Source: Planosporangium spinosum
Lineage (GTDB): Bacteria > Actinomycetota > Actinomycetes > Mycobacteriales > Micromonosporaceae
DNA: 64,000 nt
Direction: 5' to 3'
NCBI RefSeq assembly: GCF_049999945.1
Contig: NZ_JBLYUB010000006.1
Coordinates: forward strand, 1 to 64,000
This document shows positions 1-8,032 of the stretch, piece by piece. Numbering within the stretch: the first letter of the stretch is position 1; each line of letters opens with the position of its first letter. A program made the position numbers and the translations under genes. Below the pieces are notes generated by a model that worked only from the letters and a program-made list of their open reading frames with translations, was not told the DNA's origin and ran no database searches.

Positions 1-1124
1 CGCCAGGTACCCGACACCCCCGACACCTGCGCCTGACCACCCAGCTTGCCCTCGGTACCCACCTCACGGGCCACCCGCGTGACCTCGTCGGCGAACGACG
101 ACAGCTGGTCGACCATCGTGTTGACGGCTTCCTTGAGCTCCAGGATCTCACCCTCGGCGCTGACGGTGATCTTCTGCGACAGGTCGCCGCGGGCCACCGC
201 GGTGGTCACCTGGGCGATGTTGCGCACCTGGCTGGTCAGGTTGGACGCCATGAAGTTCACCGCGTCGGTGAGGTCCTTCCAGGTACCCGCCACGCCCGGC
301 ACCTCGGCCTGGCCACCCAGCTTGCCCTCGGTACCGACCTCGCGGGCCACGGTGATGACCTGCTGAGCGAAGATCCGCAGGGTGTCGGTGAGCGAGTTGA
401 TCGTGTCGGCCAGCTCCGCGACCTCGCCCTTCGCCGAAACGGTGATCTTCTGCGACAGGTCACCGTGCGCGATGGCCGTGGTCACCTCGGAGATCGACCG
501 GACCTGGCTGGTCAGGTTCGACGCCATGGTGTTGACCGAGTCGGTCAGGTCGCGCCAGGTACCGGCCACGCCGCGCACGTCGGCCTGGCCGCCCAGCTTG
601 CCCTCGGTACCCACCTCGCGGGCCACCCGCGTGACCTCGTCGGCGAACGACGACAGCTGGTCGACCATCGTGTTCACGGTCCGGCCGATGCGCAGGAATT
701 CACCCTTGAGGGAGTGCCCGTCCATCTCCAGGGCCATCTTCTGCGACAGGTCACCCTCGGCCACCGCGACGATCACGCGGGCGATCTCGGTGGTCGGACG
801 CGCCAGGTAGTCGATGAGATCGTTGACCGCCCGGACGCCGTCGGCCCACTCGCCCTGGAACTGCTCCTCGTCGATGCGCTCGGTCAGCCGGCCCTCCCGG
901 CCGACGACGCGGCGGATCCGCAGCAGCTCGCGGTTGCGGTGCTGCTGGGTGTCGATGACCCGGTTGAGCTGGTCGGCCACCTCGCCGGCCAGGCCGACCC
1001 GGCGTCGCAGCCGGGGTTTGAAGTCGCCGGCGGTGATCCGCCCCAGCACGTGCGCCAGCTCCTGGAGCAGGTCGTCGTCGGCCTGGTCGCCGGCGGTCAC
1101 AGGCGCCTCGTCGACGGTCGTCAT
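1..1124 (-). CDS. Multi-HAMP signalling protein, C-terminus cut off by window edge
   Basis: The frame is open from the ATG at 1124 to the window edge, so only the N-terminal ~374 residues are seen. After a short N-terminal domain starting MTTVDEAPV, there are three successive ~90-residue HAMP-type repeats. Each holds a variant of TVNTMVDQLSSFADEVTRVA, then REVGTEGKLGGQA, then a GTW(R/K)DLTD stretch and a GDLSQKI(T/M) stretch. No transmembrane segment precedes them, so the protein looks cytoplasmic. This architecture is typical of the very large actinobacterial hybrid histidine kinases with poly-HAMP arrays followed by GAF, HisKA/HATPase and receiver domains; the kinase part, if present, lies outside the window. 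A GGGAGG-type ribosome site sits just upstream of the ATG. The gene is divergent from the SpoIIE gene with only about 20 bp between starts. HAMP identity is confident; kinase activity is inferred. Confidence 0.9.
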   Translation of the reverse strand, partial: MTTVDEAPVTAGDQADDDLLQELAHVLGRITAGDFKPRLRRRVGLAGEVADQLNRVIDTQQHRNRELLRIRRVVGREGRLTERIDEEQFQGEWADGVRAVNDLIDYLARPTTEIARVIVAVAEGDLSQKMALEMDGHSLKGEFLRIGRTVNTMVDQLSSFADEVTRVAREVGTEGKLGGQADVRGVAGTWRDLTDSVNTMASNLTSQVRSISEVTTAIAHGDLSQKITVSAKGEVAELADTINSLTDTLRIFAQQVITVAREVGTEGKLGGQAEVPGVAGTWKDLTDAVNFMASNLTSQVRNIAQVTTAVARGDLSQKITVSAEGEILELKEAVNTMVDQLSSFADEVTRVAREVGTEGKLGGQAQVSGVSGTW

Positions 1125-1129
1125 GGCGG

Positions 1130-1143
1130 TCCTCCCGGAGGGT
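1130..1143. promoter_or_regulatory. Overlapping back-to-back ribosome binding sites
   Basis: The stretch cctcccggaggg reads as a GGGAGG Shine-Dalgarno on the minus strand for the HAMP gene (ATG at 1124) and as GGAGGG on the plus strand for an ATG at 1146. If both starts are correct, the divergent promoters must lie inside the opposing genes or the SpoIIE gene starts further in, at 1188 or GTG 1242. Confidence 0.5.
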
Positions 1144-1145
1144 CG

Positions 1146-3347
1146 ATGGAGCCAGGCCGCACCCTAATGGTCGTACCAACGACGAACATGAGCGAGCGCC
1201 CCGGTTGGATTGTTACCACCGTTCCGTGGAGACTGCGAGATGTGACAGCTCAGGTGGTGCGGCGCGTCCGACTCCCCGCCGACCATAGCTCCCCGGGTGC
1301 GGCGCGTGCCGTCGTTCGATCCGTCCTCGCGGAGGTCGACCTCACCTCCGTCCTCGACGAGGCACTCCTGCTCACCACCGAGCTCGCCACGAACGCCGTC
1401 GTACACGCGCGTACCGCGCTGGACCTGGAGGTCGTCGCCGACGACGGCAGCATCACGGTCACCGTCATGGACTTCCGCACCGGTCCGATCACGCACAACC
1501 GCAAGCCGCCGAACGGTTCCCCGCGCCCGGCCGACCAGATCGAGGAGCGCGGGCGTGGCCTGCTGCTGGTCGACCAGATCGCAACGTACTGGGGCACACT
1601 GCACCATCCGGACGGCAAGGGCGTGTGGTTCCGGTTGAACCGCCCCGCGTCACCCGCCGGGACCGGGCCGGCGGCCCCGGGTAGCATGACCAACCCCACA
1701 GCGACCGGCCTCATCCCCCCGAGCCAACCCGCCGCGGACCTGGTCGCCACCACGATCAGGCCACTGCTCGCCGAGCGGGCTCCACAGCAGCCGGGCACCG
1801 GTGACGCCGCGACGGTCAGCGTGGAGACCATCGAGGCGCTCATCTCCGGTAGCCGGTCGGCCGCCGGGGGCACCCTGCGCGACCTCGGCGACCAGTTCCT
1901 GAGCCAGCTCTGCGCCGCCATCGGCGCCGAGGGTGCGGCCGTCCTCGTCGACCGGGGCGACGGCCGGGGCACGCTCCCGATCGCCGGGTACGGTGCACCG
2001 GTGCCCGCCGTCGGCGGGGTACGGGTGCCGCTGCGGCTGCCCCGCCCGTGGCAGGGCGAGCTGGTGGTCACCGAGCCCGGCGGCGGGTACGTCGCCGCGC
2101 TGGTCGACCTGTGCGCGGACCGGATCTCCCTGGCGCTCGAGAACGAGCGGCTGCACCGCACCGACGCCGAGCGGCGCACCTGGCTGACCTACCTGGCCGA
2201 GGTCAGCGAGCTGCTCGCACAGTCCCTCGACGCCGAGCTGACGCTCGCGCTGATCCCCCGGCTCGTCGTGCCCCGGCTGGGCCGGTGGTGTGCGGTCCAC
2301 GTCTCCGACGGCCCGGACCGGCTGCGGCTCGCGGCGGTGACCCACGTCGACGAGACCGCCACCGCCGAGCTGCACGAACGGCTCGCGGAGGCGCAACCCC
2401 TGCTGCAGGAGGCGCAGCAGGTCGGCGTGGCCGTGCCGCTACCCGCACCGATCGACGGGTACGCGGTGTCGATGTCCGCCCGCGGCCAGCAGCTGGGCGT
2501 TCTCTCGATCGGCCACAGCGCCGAGCACCGGATGGGCGCTGAGGAGCTGGCGGTGGTGGAGGACGTGACCCGCCGGGCGGCGCTGGCCCTCGACAACGCC
2601 CGCATCCACGCCGAACGCCGACGGATCGCCGAGGGGCTGCAGCGCTCGCTGCTGCCGCCCACCCTGCCCCGGGTGGCCGGGATCGAGTTCGGCGCGGAGT
2701 ACGTACCGACCGGTGAGGGCATCGACGTCGGCGGCGACTTCTACGACGTGGTGGGACTCGACGACGGCCGCTGGCTCGTCGTGGTCGGCGACGTCTCCGG
2801 CAAGGGGGTACACGCCGCGACCGTGACCGGCCTGGTCCGCGAGGTCACCCGGACCCTGGTCCGCGACGGCCGGCCACTGCCGGAGGCGCTCGGCCGGCTC
2901 AACGAGATCCTGTGCGAACGAGGCAACGGTCGCTTCTGCACGCTGGTCCTGGCCGCCGTCGCGCCAGGCGCCGACGACCAGCTCGACGTGTCGCTGTACC
3001 TGGCCGGGCACGACCGGCCGGTCCTGCTGCGCGCCGACGGCCGGACCGAGCTGGTCGGCGAGTGCGGCACGGCGCTCGGCCTGCTCGACAAGGTCTCGTC
3101 ACCGCAGGCCACGCTGTCGCTGGGGCCGGGTGAGACGCTCGTGTTCTACACCGACGGGGTCACCGAGCGGCGGCGCGGCGCGGAACTGTACGGAGTGGAG
3201 CGGCTGCGGGTGGAAGCGGCCAACCTCGCGGGCTTCCCGGCGGACGCGGTCGCGGCCCGGTTGCGCGCCGCGACGCTCAGCTTCTCGCACGAGCTGCCGC
3301 GCGACGACATCGCGATCTTCGCGCTGCGCAACGACCAGGTGGTCTGA
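1146..3347 (+). CDS. ATP-binding SpoIIE-family PP2C phosphatase with GAF-like middle
   Basis: This is a multidomain regulator of the RsbW/RsbU type. Residues ~30-160 form a HATPase_c anti-sigma kinase-like domain (LLLTTELATNAVVHA carries the N-box Asn; ERGRGLLLVDQ is the G-box region). The middle (~210-500) resembles one or two GAF domains. Residues ~510-733 are a SpoIIE/PP2C phosphatase with metal-binding motifs GEGIDVGGDFYDVV, VVGDVSGKGVHAA, FYTDGVTE and a final RDDIAIF. Such proteins phosphorylate or dephosphorylate STAS anti-anti-sigma factors and so switch alternative sigma factors. The start at 1146 has a good GGAGGG site. ATG 1188 or GTG 1242 would leave room for a divergent promoter and still keep the whole ATPase domain, so the first ~30 residues are uncertain. 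The partner sigma system is not adjacent; a lone STAS gene lies at 40 kb. Confidence 0.92.
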   Translation: MEPGRTLMVVPTTNMSERPGWIVTTVPWRLRDVTAQVVRRVRLPADHSSPGAARAVVRSVLAEVDLTSVLDEALLLTTELATNAVVHARTALDLEVVADDGSITVTVMDFRTGPITHNRKPPNGSPRPADQIEERGRGLLLVDQIATYWGTLHHPDGKGVWFRLNRPASPAGTGPAAPGSMTNPTATGLIPPSQPAADLVATTIRPLLAERAPQQPGTGDAATVSVETIEALISGSRSAAGGTLRDLGDQFLSQLCAAIGAEGAAVLVDRGDGRGTLPIAGYGAPVPAVGGVRVPLRLPRPWQGELVVTEPGGGYVAALVDLCADRISLALENERLHRTDAERRTWLTYLAEVSELLAQSLDAELTLALIPRLVVPRLGRWCAVHVSDGPDRLRLAAVTHVDETATAELHERLAEAQPLLQEAQQVGVAVPLPAPIDGYAVSMSARGQQLGVLSIGHSAEHRMGAEELAVVEDVTRRAALALDNARIHAERRRIAEGLQRSLLPPTLPRVAGIEFGAEYVPTGEGIDVGGDFYDVVGLDDGRWLVVVGDVSGKGVHAATVTGLVREVTRTLVRDGRPLPEALGRLNEILCERGNGRFCTLVLAAVAPGADDQLDVSLYLAGHDRPVLLRADGRTELVGECGTALGLLDKVSSPQATLSLGPGETLVFYTDGVTERRRGAELYGVERLRVEAANLAGFPADAVAARLRAATLSFSHELPRDDIAIFALRNDQVV

Positions 3348-3368
3348 CGGCCGCTGGCCATGGGGTGG

Positions 3369-3881
3369 CTAGCGCGTCCGGGCCGCCTGCGACCGCAGCT
3401 TGCACAGCAGGTCGGCGACCTCGGCGCAGGAGGCGCTCAGCTCGTACCCGCTGAAGAGGTGCAACGAGTCGCCCGTGTCGATCTCGAGGAGCTCACTGCG
3501 GGTGCCGAACCGGCGCCGCTCGTCCACCCGGATCCGCTCGATGCGCTCCCACGGCAGGTGGCGCGTGCCCGTGAAGCCGCTGGGCACGGTCACGCCGGTG
3601 GGATCGACGGCGAGCCGTATCGGCAACAGCAGGTCACGCAGCGCGAACGCACCGAGCGCGAGGGCGGCGAGCAGCGCGACCCCGAACCCGACCGGGTCGG
3701 CGCGGAACAGCAGCGCCACGAGCAGGAACACGACCGCGACGGCGGCCTTGAGCACGGTGAGCCGCCGGTTGACCCGCCATCTCAGCTCGGTCGGGGCCGC
3801 GCCGGAGTCTGCCCTGCGGTCGTCCGGCTCACGGTCGTCCGGCTCGTGGTCGTCCGGCATCCACGGGGTGCGCACCTCCAC
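3369..3881 (-). CDS. Membrane-anchored PH-domain protein
   Basis: A 170-residue protein with an acidic N-terminus, two adjacent hydrophobic segments (~43-60 and ~67-83), and a C-terminal bacterial PH-like domain (~88-165). The last contains GVTVPSGFTGTRHLPWERIE, the usual strand-turn-WERI pattern of bPH_6-type domains. Members are predicted inner-membrane proteins of unknown function. The N-terminus carries three copies of a 5-residue DD(H/R)EP-like repeat matching a 15-bp DNA repeat at ~3829-3873. The GTG at 3881 or ATG at 3860 could be the start; a GGAGGTG element lies between them and favours 3860. The gene is convergent with the SpoIIE gene, with only ~20 bp between stops and no clear terminator. 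Confidence 0.75.
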   Translation of the reverse strand: MEVRTPWMPDDHEPDDREPDDRRADSGAAPTELRWRVNRRLTVLKAAVAVVFLLVALLFRADPVGFGVALLAALALGAFALRDLLLPIRLAVDPTGVTVPSGFTGTRHLPWERIERIRVDERRRFGTRSELLEIDTGDSLHLFSGYELSASCAEVADLLCKLRSQAARTR

Positions 3882-3941
3882 GGGCCCAGGATGTCACGGG
3901 TCGGGACCCGCAGGGTGCCCCGGGAGGTACGATCGACAGAG

Positions 3942-3957
3942 CCTACTGAGGAGTAAC
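3942..3957. promoter_or_regulatory. Weak match to GTTAC-N6-GTAAC operator before thiolase
   Basis: CCTAC-TGAGGA-GTAAC matches the right arm fully and the left arm at three of five bases of the inverted repeat found before the acyl-CoA dehydrogenase (35303, 35328) and the EtfD-like gene (50008). It overlaps the thiolase ribosome site GGAG, so the resemblance may be partly coincidental. Confidence 0.3.
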
Positions 3958-3958
3958 A

Positions 3959-5116
3959 ATGCGGGACGCGGTGATCGTCGGGGCCGTTCGCACCCCCGTT
4001 GGCCGACGCAAGGGCGGCCTGTCACACATCCACCCGGTCGACCTTTCCGGCCACGTCCTCTCCGCGCTCGCCGAGCGGACCGGCTTCGACCCGGCGGACG
4101 TCGACGACGCGGTGTGGGGCTGCGTGTCGCAGGTCGGCGAGCAGTCCTGGAACGTGGGCCGCAGCGCCGTGCTCGCCGCCGGCTGGCCCGAGTCGGTGCC
4201 GGGCACCACGGTCGACCGCCAGTGCGGCTCCAGCCAGCAGGCCGTCCACTTCGCGGCCGGCGCGGTGATCTCCGGCCAGGCCGATCTCGTGGTCGCCGGC
4301 GGCGTCGAGTCGATGACCCGGGTGCCGATGGGCTCTTCGGTCGCAGGTGGAATGCCGTTCGGCGAGCGGGTCCGCGCCCGCTACGCCGGGCAGGAGGGGT
4401 ACGCCGACGGCGAGGTCGCCCCGTTCAACCAGGGCGTCGGCGCCGAGATGATCGCCGCCCGCTGGGGCTTCTCGCGGCGGCAGCTCGACGAGTACGCCCT
4501 GTCCAGCCACGCCCGCGCGGCGAAGGCCAGCGACGGTGGCGAGTTCGCCAAGGAGATCGCCCCGATCGACGGCGTCACCGCCGACGAGGGCATCCGGCGC
4601 GACACCACGCTGGAGGCGCTCGGCGCGCTGAAGACCCCGTTCTCCGAAGACGGCGTGGTCACCGCCGGCTCGGCCTCCCAGATCTCCGACGGTGCCGCCG
4701 CACTCGCCATCACGACCAGCGAGTGGGCGGCCGCACACGGACTGACCCCGCTCGCGCGTATCCACACCGCCGTCGTCGCCGGCGACGACCCGGTCATCAT
4801 GCTCACCGGCCCGATCCCGGCGACCGCCAAGGCGCTCAAGCGGGCCGGGCTCTCCATCGGCGACATCGGCGCGTACGAGGTGAACGAGGCGTTCGCCCCG
4901 GTGCCGCTGGCGTGGCTCGCCGAGACCGGTGCCGACCCGGCCCGGCTCAACCCGCGCGGCGGCGCGATCGCGCTCGGCCACCCGCTCGGCGGCTCCGGCG
5001 CCCGGCTGATGACCACGCTGGTGCACCACATGCGCGACAACGGCATCCGGTACGGGCTCCAGACCATGTGCGAGGGCGGCGGGATGGCCAACGCGACCAT
5101 CCTGGAACTCGTCTAA
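3959..5116 (+). CDS. Thiolase (acyl-CoA C-acyltransferase)
   Basis: A 385-residue thiolase of normal length. It begins MRDAVIVGAVRTPVGR and contains the acyl-accepting cysteine at residue 89 in TVDRQCGSSQQ, the VAGGVESMTR motif, the catalytic histidine in ALGHPLGGSGAR and the second cysteine in MCEGGGMAN. Thiolases cleave 3-ketoacyl-CoA in the last step of beta-oxidation or condense two acyl-CoAs. The sequence resembles actinobacterial FadA-type degradative enzymes more than a biosynthetic acetoacetyl-CoA thiolase, but chain-length or steroid specificity cannot be read from it. GGAG lies 5-9 bp before the ATG. The gene stands alone; its stop overlaps the stop of the convergent membrane protein gene by 4 bp. 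Confidence 0.93.
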   Translation: MRDAVIVGAVRTPVGRRKGGLSHIHPVDLSGHVLSALAERTGFDPADVDDAVWGCVSQVGEQSWNVGRSAVLAAGWPESVPGTTVDRQCGSSQQAVHFAAGAVISGQADLVVAGGVESMTRVPMGSSVAGGMPFGERVRARYAGQEGYADGEVAPFNQGVGAEMIAARWGFSRRQLDEYALSSHARAAKASDGGEFAKEIAPIDGVTADEGIRRDTTLEALGALKTPFSEDGVVTAGSASQISDGAAALAITTSEWAAAHGLTPLARIHTAVVAGDDPVIMLTGPIPATAKALKRAGLSIGDIGAYEVNEAFAPVPLAWLAETGADPARLNPRGGAIALGHPLGGSGARLMTTLVHHMRDNGIRYGLQTMCEGGGMANATILELV

Positions 5117-7044
5117 GGCAGATCGATCCGGACGGCCGGCCGGTACACGCGGTACCGGCCGGCCGTCCGGGCCGGTGCGTCCGACCCGCCGTGGTCGCGC
5201 AGGTGGGCGCGCAGCCGGCGGTCGGCCGGCGAGTCCGCCACGAACACGTACGCCGGCCGGCTGTCCGCCGCCACCTCCGCCCGGTACGGCCGGTACCGGT
5301 CGAACCCCGGCCGGAGGTGGTCGTCGAGCACCGCGCAGGTCACCGCCTCGCCACTGTCGAAGCTGATCCGGTTGCAGGTCCAGTAGCCGGCGTACACGTG
5401 CCGGACACCGACCGACCGCAGCGCCCCGATCAGTTCCCGCTGCTCCCGTGTGTCCGCGGCGGCATCCGGTACCGCCGACCCGACCACCTGCAGCGTCGTC
5501 ACCGTCATCGCGGCGAGCACCGCGAGGAGCGCGGCGCGCGCCATCCACACCCGCCCCGGACCTGCCCGGCCTCCGTCGCGCGGGTGCCCGCCTCCGCCGC
5601 GCGGGTGCCCGCCTCCGCCGCGCGGGTGCCCGCCTCCGCCGCGCGGGTGCCCGCCTCCGCCGCGCGGGTGCCGGGTGCCGAGCCGCCACAGCGGCCAGAG
5701 CACGGCGGGCACCGACACCGGCAGGCAGCACAGGTACCGCCCGCTCTCCATCGGCGTGAGCCCGGCGGCCGGACTGCGGGCGTAGGCGACGACGCTGAGC
5801 AGCGCACCGAGCGCCAGCGCGAGCCGGAGCAGGAGCCGGGCCCGCTCCACCGGGTCCGGCCGCGCGGTCGGCTGTGGCGGCGGGATCACCTCCGCCGGAC
5901 CGCGCCGGACGCGCCGCGCCAACCGGACGAACCGCGCCGACCGGACGAACCGTGCCGACCGGATGAGCCGCGCCGACCGGATGAGCCGCCCCGGCCGGGC
6001 GCGCGGCCCGGCCCGCAGGGCGCGTACCGCGAGCACCGCGCTGGCGACCAGCAGCGCCAGGTACAGCGGCGCCCACGCCCGCTGCCACGGATGACACGCG
6101 CCGGGGCTGCACACGCCGGTACTCAGTGGCACGCCGATCAGCGTCCCGCCACCGAGGCGCTGCGCGAGCGGTACCGGGGGCCCGTCGTTCTGGCTCAGGA
6201 AGATGGACAGGGAGTCCTGCCCGGGCCGGGCCCGGAGGTTGTACGCGATCAGCGGCGCGGCCCCGGTGACCAGGCCGGCCAGCAGCTGGCCGCCCATCCG
6301 TCCGACGACCTCGCGGCCGGTGAGGACCACGAGGACACCGGCGACCACCAGGAGGTACGGCACGATCACCAGGTGGTCCCACAGGCAGAGGCCGGCCACC
6401 AGCCCGCAGGCGAAGAACCCGGCGGCGCGGTACCGGCAACGCCCGACCGCCAAGCCGTACGCCAGCAGGAGCAGGAGCGCCGCGGCGGGCTTGACCTCGG
6501 CAGTGCCGCCATGAGCGATCAACTGGTCCTTGATGATCCGGTCGGACCCCAGCGACAGCACCGCGACGACCAGTACGGCGAACCACGCGCTGTAGACCGC
6601 CGCGACGAGCCGGTACATCGCGACGAGGAAGACAACGTACAGACCGACCAGCGGCAGCCGCAGCAGCAGTACGGACGGGCCACCGACGGCCAGTAACGGG
6701 GCAGCCAGGTACGCCTCGATCGTGCCCATGTAGTGCTGGCCGTAGAAGAAGATCGGGAACTGCTGGCCGGCCGCGATGTGCAGCGCCGCCAGCCCGATCG
6801 TCGCCTCGTCGCTGTCCGACCGCGGATAGTCGGCGACGACCAGCCACAGCCGCAACAGGGTCCCGACGGCACCGAGCACGGCAGCGAGGACGGCCGCGCG
6901 CCCGGGAGGGAGGGGGCGGCGGGGCCGTGGCGGTACGACGTCGACGCGTTCGCGCGCAAGATTCGCCGGCGCGTTCTGCAATGACCCGCCGCTCCTTCCG
7001 CCGACCGCCCGGCCGGGGCGGCCGGGCACCCCGTCGCCCGGCAT
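5113..7044 (-). CDS. Polytopic membrane protein, GT-C / PMT-like glycosyltransferase candidate
   Basis: A ~640-residue protein with about ten hydrophobic segments. The first loop contains DYPRSDSDEATIGL, resembling the acidic catalytic motif after TM1 in GT39/GT-C glycosyltransferases that use polyprenyl-phosphate sugars; a later EMBED-like membrane array and a soluble C-terminal domain (VRHVYAGYWTCNRISFDSGE) also fit. Function and donor are inferred. Two in-frame minisatellites fall in loops: ~4-5 copies of (RSARLI/RSARFV) and five of HPRGGGG. The start is uncertain: ATG 7044 is used here, TTG 6981 has a better AAGGAG site, and the frame stays open further upstream through a duplicated segment (see 7150-7205). 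The stop overlaps that of the convergent thiolase gene by 4 bp. Confidence 0.72.
   Translation of the reverse strand: MPGDGVPGRPGRAVGGRSGGSLQNAPANLARERVDVVPPRPRRPLPPGRAAVLAAVLGAVGTLLRLWLVVADYPRSDSDEATIGLAALHIAAGQQFPIFFYGQHYMGTIEAYLAAPLLAVGGPSVLLLRLPLVGLYVVFLVAMYRLVAAVYSAWFAVLVVAVLSLGSDRIIKDQLIAHGGTAEVKPAAALLLLLAYGLAVGRCRYRAAGFFACGLVAGLCLWDHLVIVPYLLVVAGVLVVLTGREVVGRMGGQLLAGLVTGAAPLIAYNLRARPGQDSLSIFLSQNDGPPVPLAQRLGGGTLIGVPLSTGVCSPGACHPWQRAWAPLYLALLVASAVLAVRALRAGPRARPGRLIRSARLIRSARFVRSARFVRLARRVRRGPAEVIPPPQPTARPDPVERARLLLRLALALGALLSVVAYARSPAAGLTPMESGRYLCCLPVSVPAVLWPLWRLGTRHPRGGGGHPRGGGGHPRGGGGHPRGGGGHPRDGGRAGPGRVWMARAALLAVLAAMTVTTLQVVGSAVPDAAADTREQRELIGALRSVGVRHVYAGYWTCNRISFDSGEAVTCAVLDDHLRPGFDRYRPYRAEVAADSRPAYVFVADSPADRRLRAHLRDHGGSDAPARTAGRYRVYRPAVRIDLP
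5128..5170 (+). terminator. Strong hairpin terminator inside the 3' end of the opposing gene
   Basis: Perfect 19-bp arms, CCGGACGGCCGGCCGGTAC and its complement, flank a 5-base loop. It lies 11 bp after the thiolase stop and within codons of the last residues of the convergent membrane protein, so it can end thiolase transcription while being translated on the other strand. There is no U-tract, as is common for actinobacterial hairpin terminators. Confidence 0.75.
5571..5675. repeat. 21-bp minisatellite, five units, in frame (HPRGGGG)n
   Basis: Five near-identical 21-bp units (core CGCGCGGGTGCCCGCCTC) encode five copies of His-Pro-Arg-Gly-Gly-Gly-Gly on the minus strand. The first unit differs by one base, so the array has been homogenised recently. 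The unit length keeps the reading frame when copies are gained or lost. Confidence 0.9.
5915..5992. repeat. 18-bp imperfect tandem repeat in frame (RSARLI/RSARFV)
   Basis: About four units of 18 bp related to CCGACCGGATGAGCCGCG encode RSARLI or RSARFV on the minus strand, in a basic loop between membrane segments of the 5113-7044 protein. Units differ at one to three bases, so this array is older than the one at 5571. Confidence 0.8.
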
Positions 7045-7149
7045 GGCAGCCGGACCTGCGGGCGGCGACGGGGATCGCGCGGCTGCTTCCCAGAAGCGGC
7101 GGAGAATCACCGACGGAAGGCGGCGGAAGTGACTGACCGGCCGGATCAG

Positions 7150-7205
7150 CAGCAGGGCCAGGTACAACAGCAGGGCCAGGTACAACGGCGCCCACGCCCA
7201 CTGTC
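7150..7205. repeat. Duplicate of an internal piece of the adjacent membrane protein gene
   Basis: On the minus strand this segment would encode QWAWAPLYLALL followed by another YLALLL, nearly the same as QRAWAPLYLALL encoded inside the membrane protein near 6055-6090, and in the same frame. An 18-bp direct repeat (ggccaggtacaacagcag-like) lies inside it. It sits just upstream of the gene's likely starts. Confidence 0.7.
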
Positions 7206-7283
7206 TGCTCTTACGAACTGCTCTTACGAAGCCCGAACGCGGCGTTGACCGGACCCGCTCATCGCTGGTCCAGCATCATCGGC

Positions 7284-7841
7284 ATGACTCGTACACGTAT
7301 CGGTATCGCGCTGGTTGTCGGTTTCGCCGGTCTGGTCGGACTCACCGCATGCGGACGAGAGGAGCTCGCGACACCGACCACCCTGGTCGCCGACACGGCG
7401 CGGCAGATCGAGGTCCAAGGCCTCGACGAACTGGGCTTCGACACGTCGGCTGTGGTGGCGGACCCCGTTGCCGCGCCTGCGCCGGCCGCGTCGCCGAGCA
7501 CCCCGGGCACGGCATCGAGCACGCAGTCCCACGCCCGCAGAGGGCCTGCCCGTCGGCTGCTCCGCAAGAACACGTTGCACGGCGAGGCGGTCGTGAAGAC
7601 CAAGGAGGGTACGAAGACCGTCGACTTCCAGCGGGGCACGGTCACCGCCATCGACGACAGGACGGTGACGGTCAGGTCCACCGACGGCTTCACACTGGCG
7701 TGGACCTTCGGTAGCCCGATCAAGGTGGTGGAGCACCGCACGGCCGTGCAGCCGAGCGCGGTGAAGGCAGGCACCGAGGTCGGTCTGGCGGGGACCAAGG
7801 ACGGCGATACGACGACGGCCCACCTGATCGTGATCCGCTGA
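7284..7841 (+). CDS. Small secreted lipoprotein, DUF5666-like beta domain
   Basis: About 185 residues from the ATG at 7284. The N-terminus TRTRIGIALVVGFAGLVGL followed by TAC is a lipoprotein signal peptide with an L-T-A-C lipobox, so the mature protein should be anchored outside the membrane. After a Pro/Ala-rich linker (~60-90) comes a domain with RGTVTAIDDRTVTVRSTDG, the G-x-V-x-x-I-D-x-x-x-V-x-V pattern of DUF5666-type OB-like domains. No function is known. The start is chosen for the signal peptide; an in-frame codon at 7245 would add 13 residues. No convincing ribosome site is visible. It stands alone between the membrane protein gene and a palindromic element. Confidence 0.7.
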   Translation: MTRTRIGIALVVGFAGLVGLTACGREELATPTTLVADTARQIEVQGLDELGFDTSAVVADPVAAPAPAASPSTPGTASSTQSHARRGPARRLLRKNTLHGEAVVKTKEGTKTVDFQRGTVTAIDDRTVTVRSTDGFTLAWTFGSPIKVVEHRTAVQPSAVKAGTEVGLAGTKDGDTTTAHLIVIR

Positions 7842-7870
7842 GCCCCGCCGCAGCGCATGCCCCGGGCCAA

Positions 7871-7944
7871 GATCGAAACAACTTCCGGGAAGTTGTGGTC
7901 TCCCTCCCCCTCTGAGACCCCAACTTCCCGGAAGTTGTGTTGAC
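7871..7944. repeat. Palindromic element, copy 1 (74 bp)
   Basis: Two short palindromes, ACAACTTCCGGGAAGTTGT (7878-7896) and CAACTTCCCGGAAGTTG (7921-7937), flank a GGTCTC...GAGACC inverted pair, and the whole unit is itself an inverted repeat beginning GATCG. The same organisation occurs at 8997-9071 and 32231-32304. It lies between the lipoprotein gene and the 3' end of the DUF559 gene. Confidence 0.85.
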
Positions 7945-7945
7945 C

Positions 7946-8032
7946 ATGGCTCGTAGCCGGCCATGGCTCATGGCCGGCCGTGGCTCGTGGCCGGCCGTGG
8001 CTCGTGGCCGGCCGTGACTCATGGCCGGCCGT
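7946..8032. repeat. 17-bp tandem repeat, about five units
   Basis: Units related to TGGCTCGTGGCCGGCCG are repeated about five times immediately after element copy 1 and run into the last codons of the DUF559 gene (stop at 8019). Each unit contains the self-complementary GGCCGGCC. Confidence 0.85.

Noticed and set aside
465..1145. N-terminal extension of the SpoIIE protein back to 465
   Set aside because: This part is the antisense of the HAMP repeats; the protein's first domain begins after 1240.
5571..5675. CRISPR array
   Set aside because: Units are contiguous without unique spacers, as in all tandem arrays here; no cas genes are present.
4022..7201. A 1059-codon minus-strand frame and a 1098-codon plus-strand frame (3400-6696) over the thiolase and membrane protein
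   Set aside because: Both are shadows in GC-rich DNA: their translations are Arg/Pro/Gly-rich without domains, while thiolase and membrane-protein motifs are clear in other frames.
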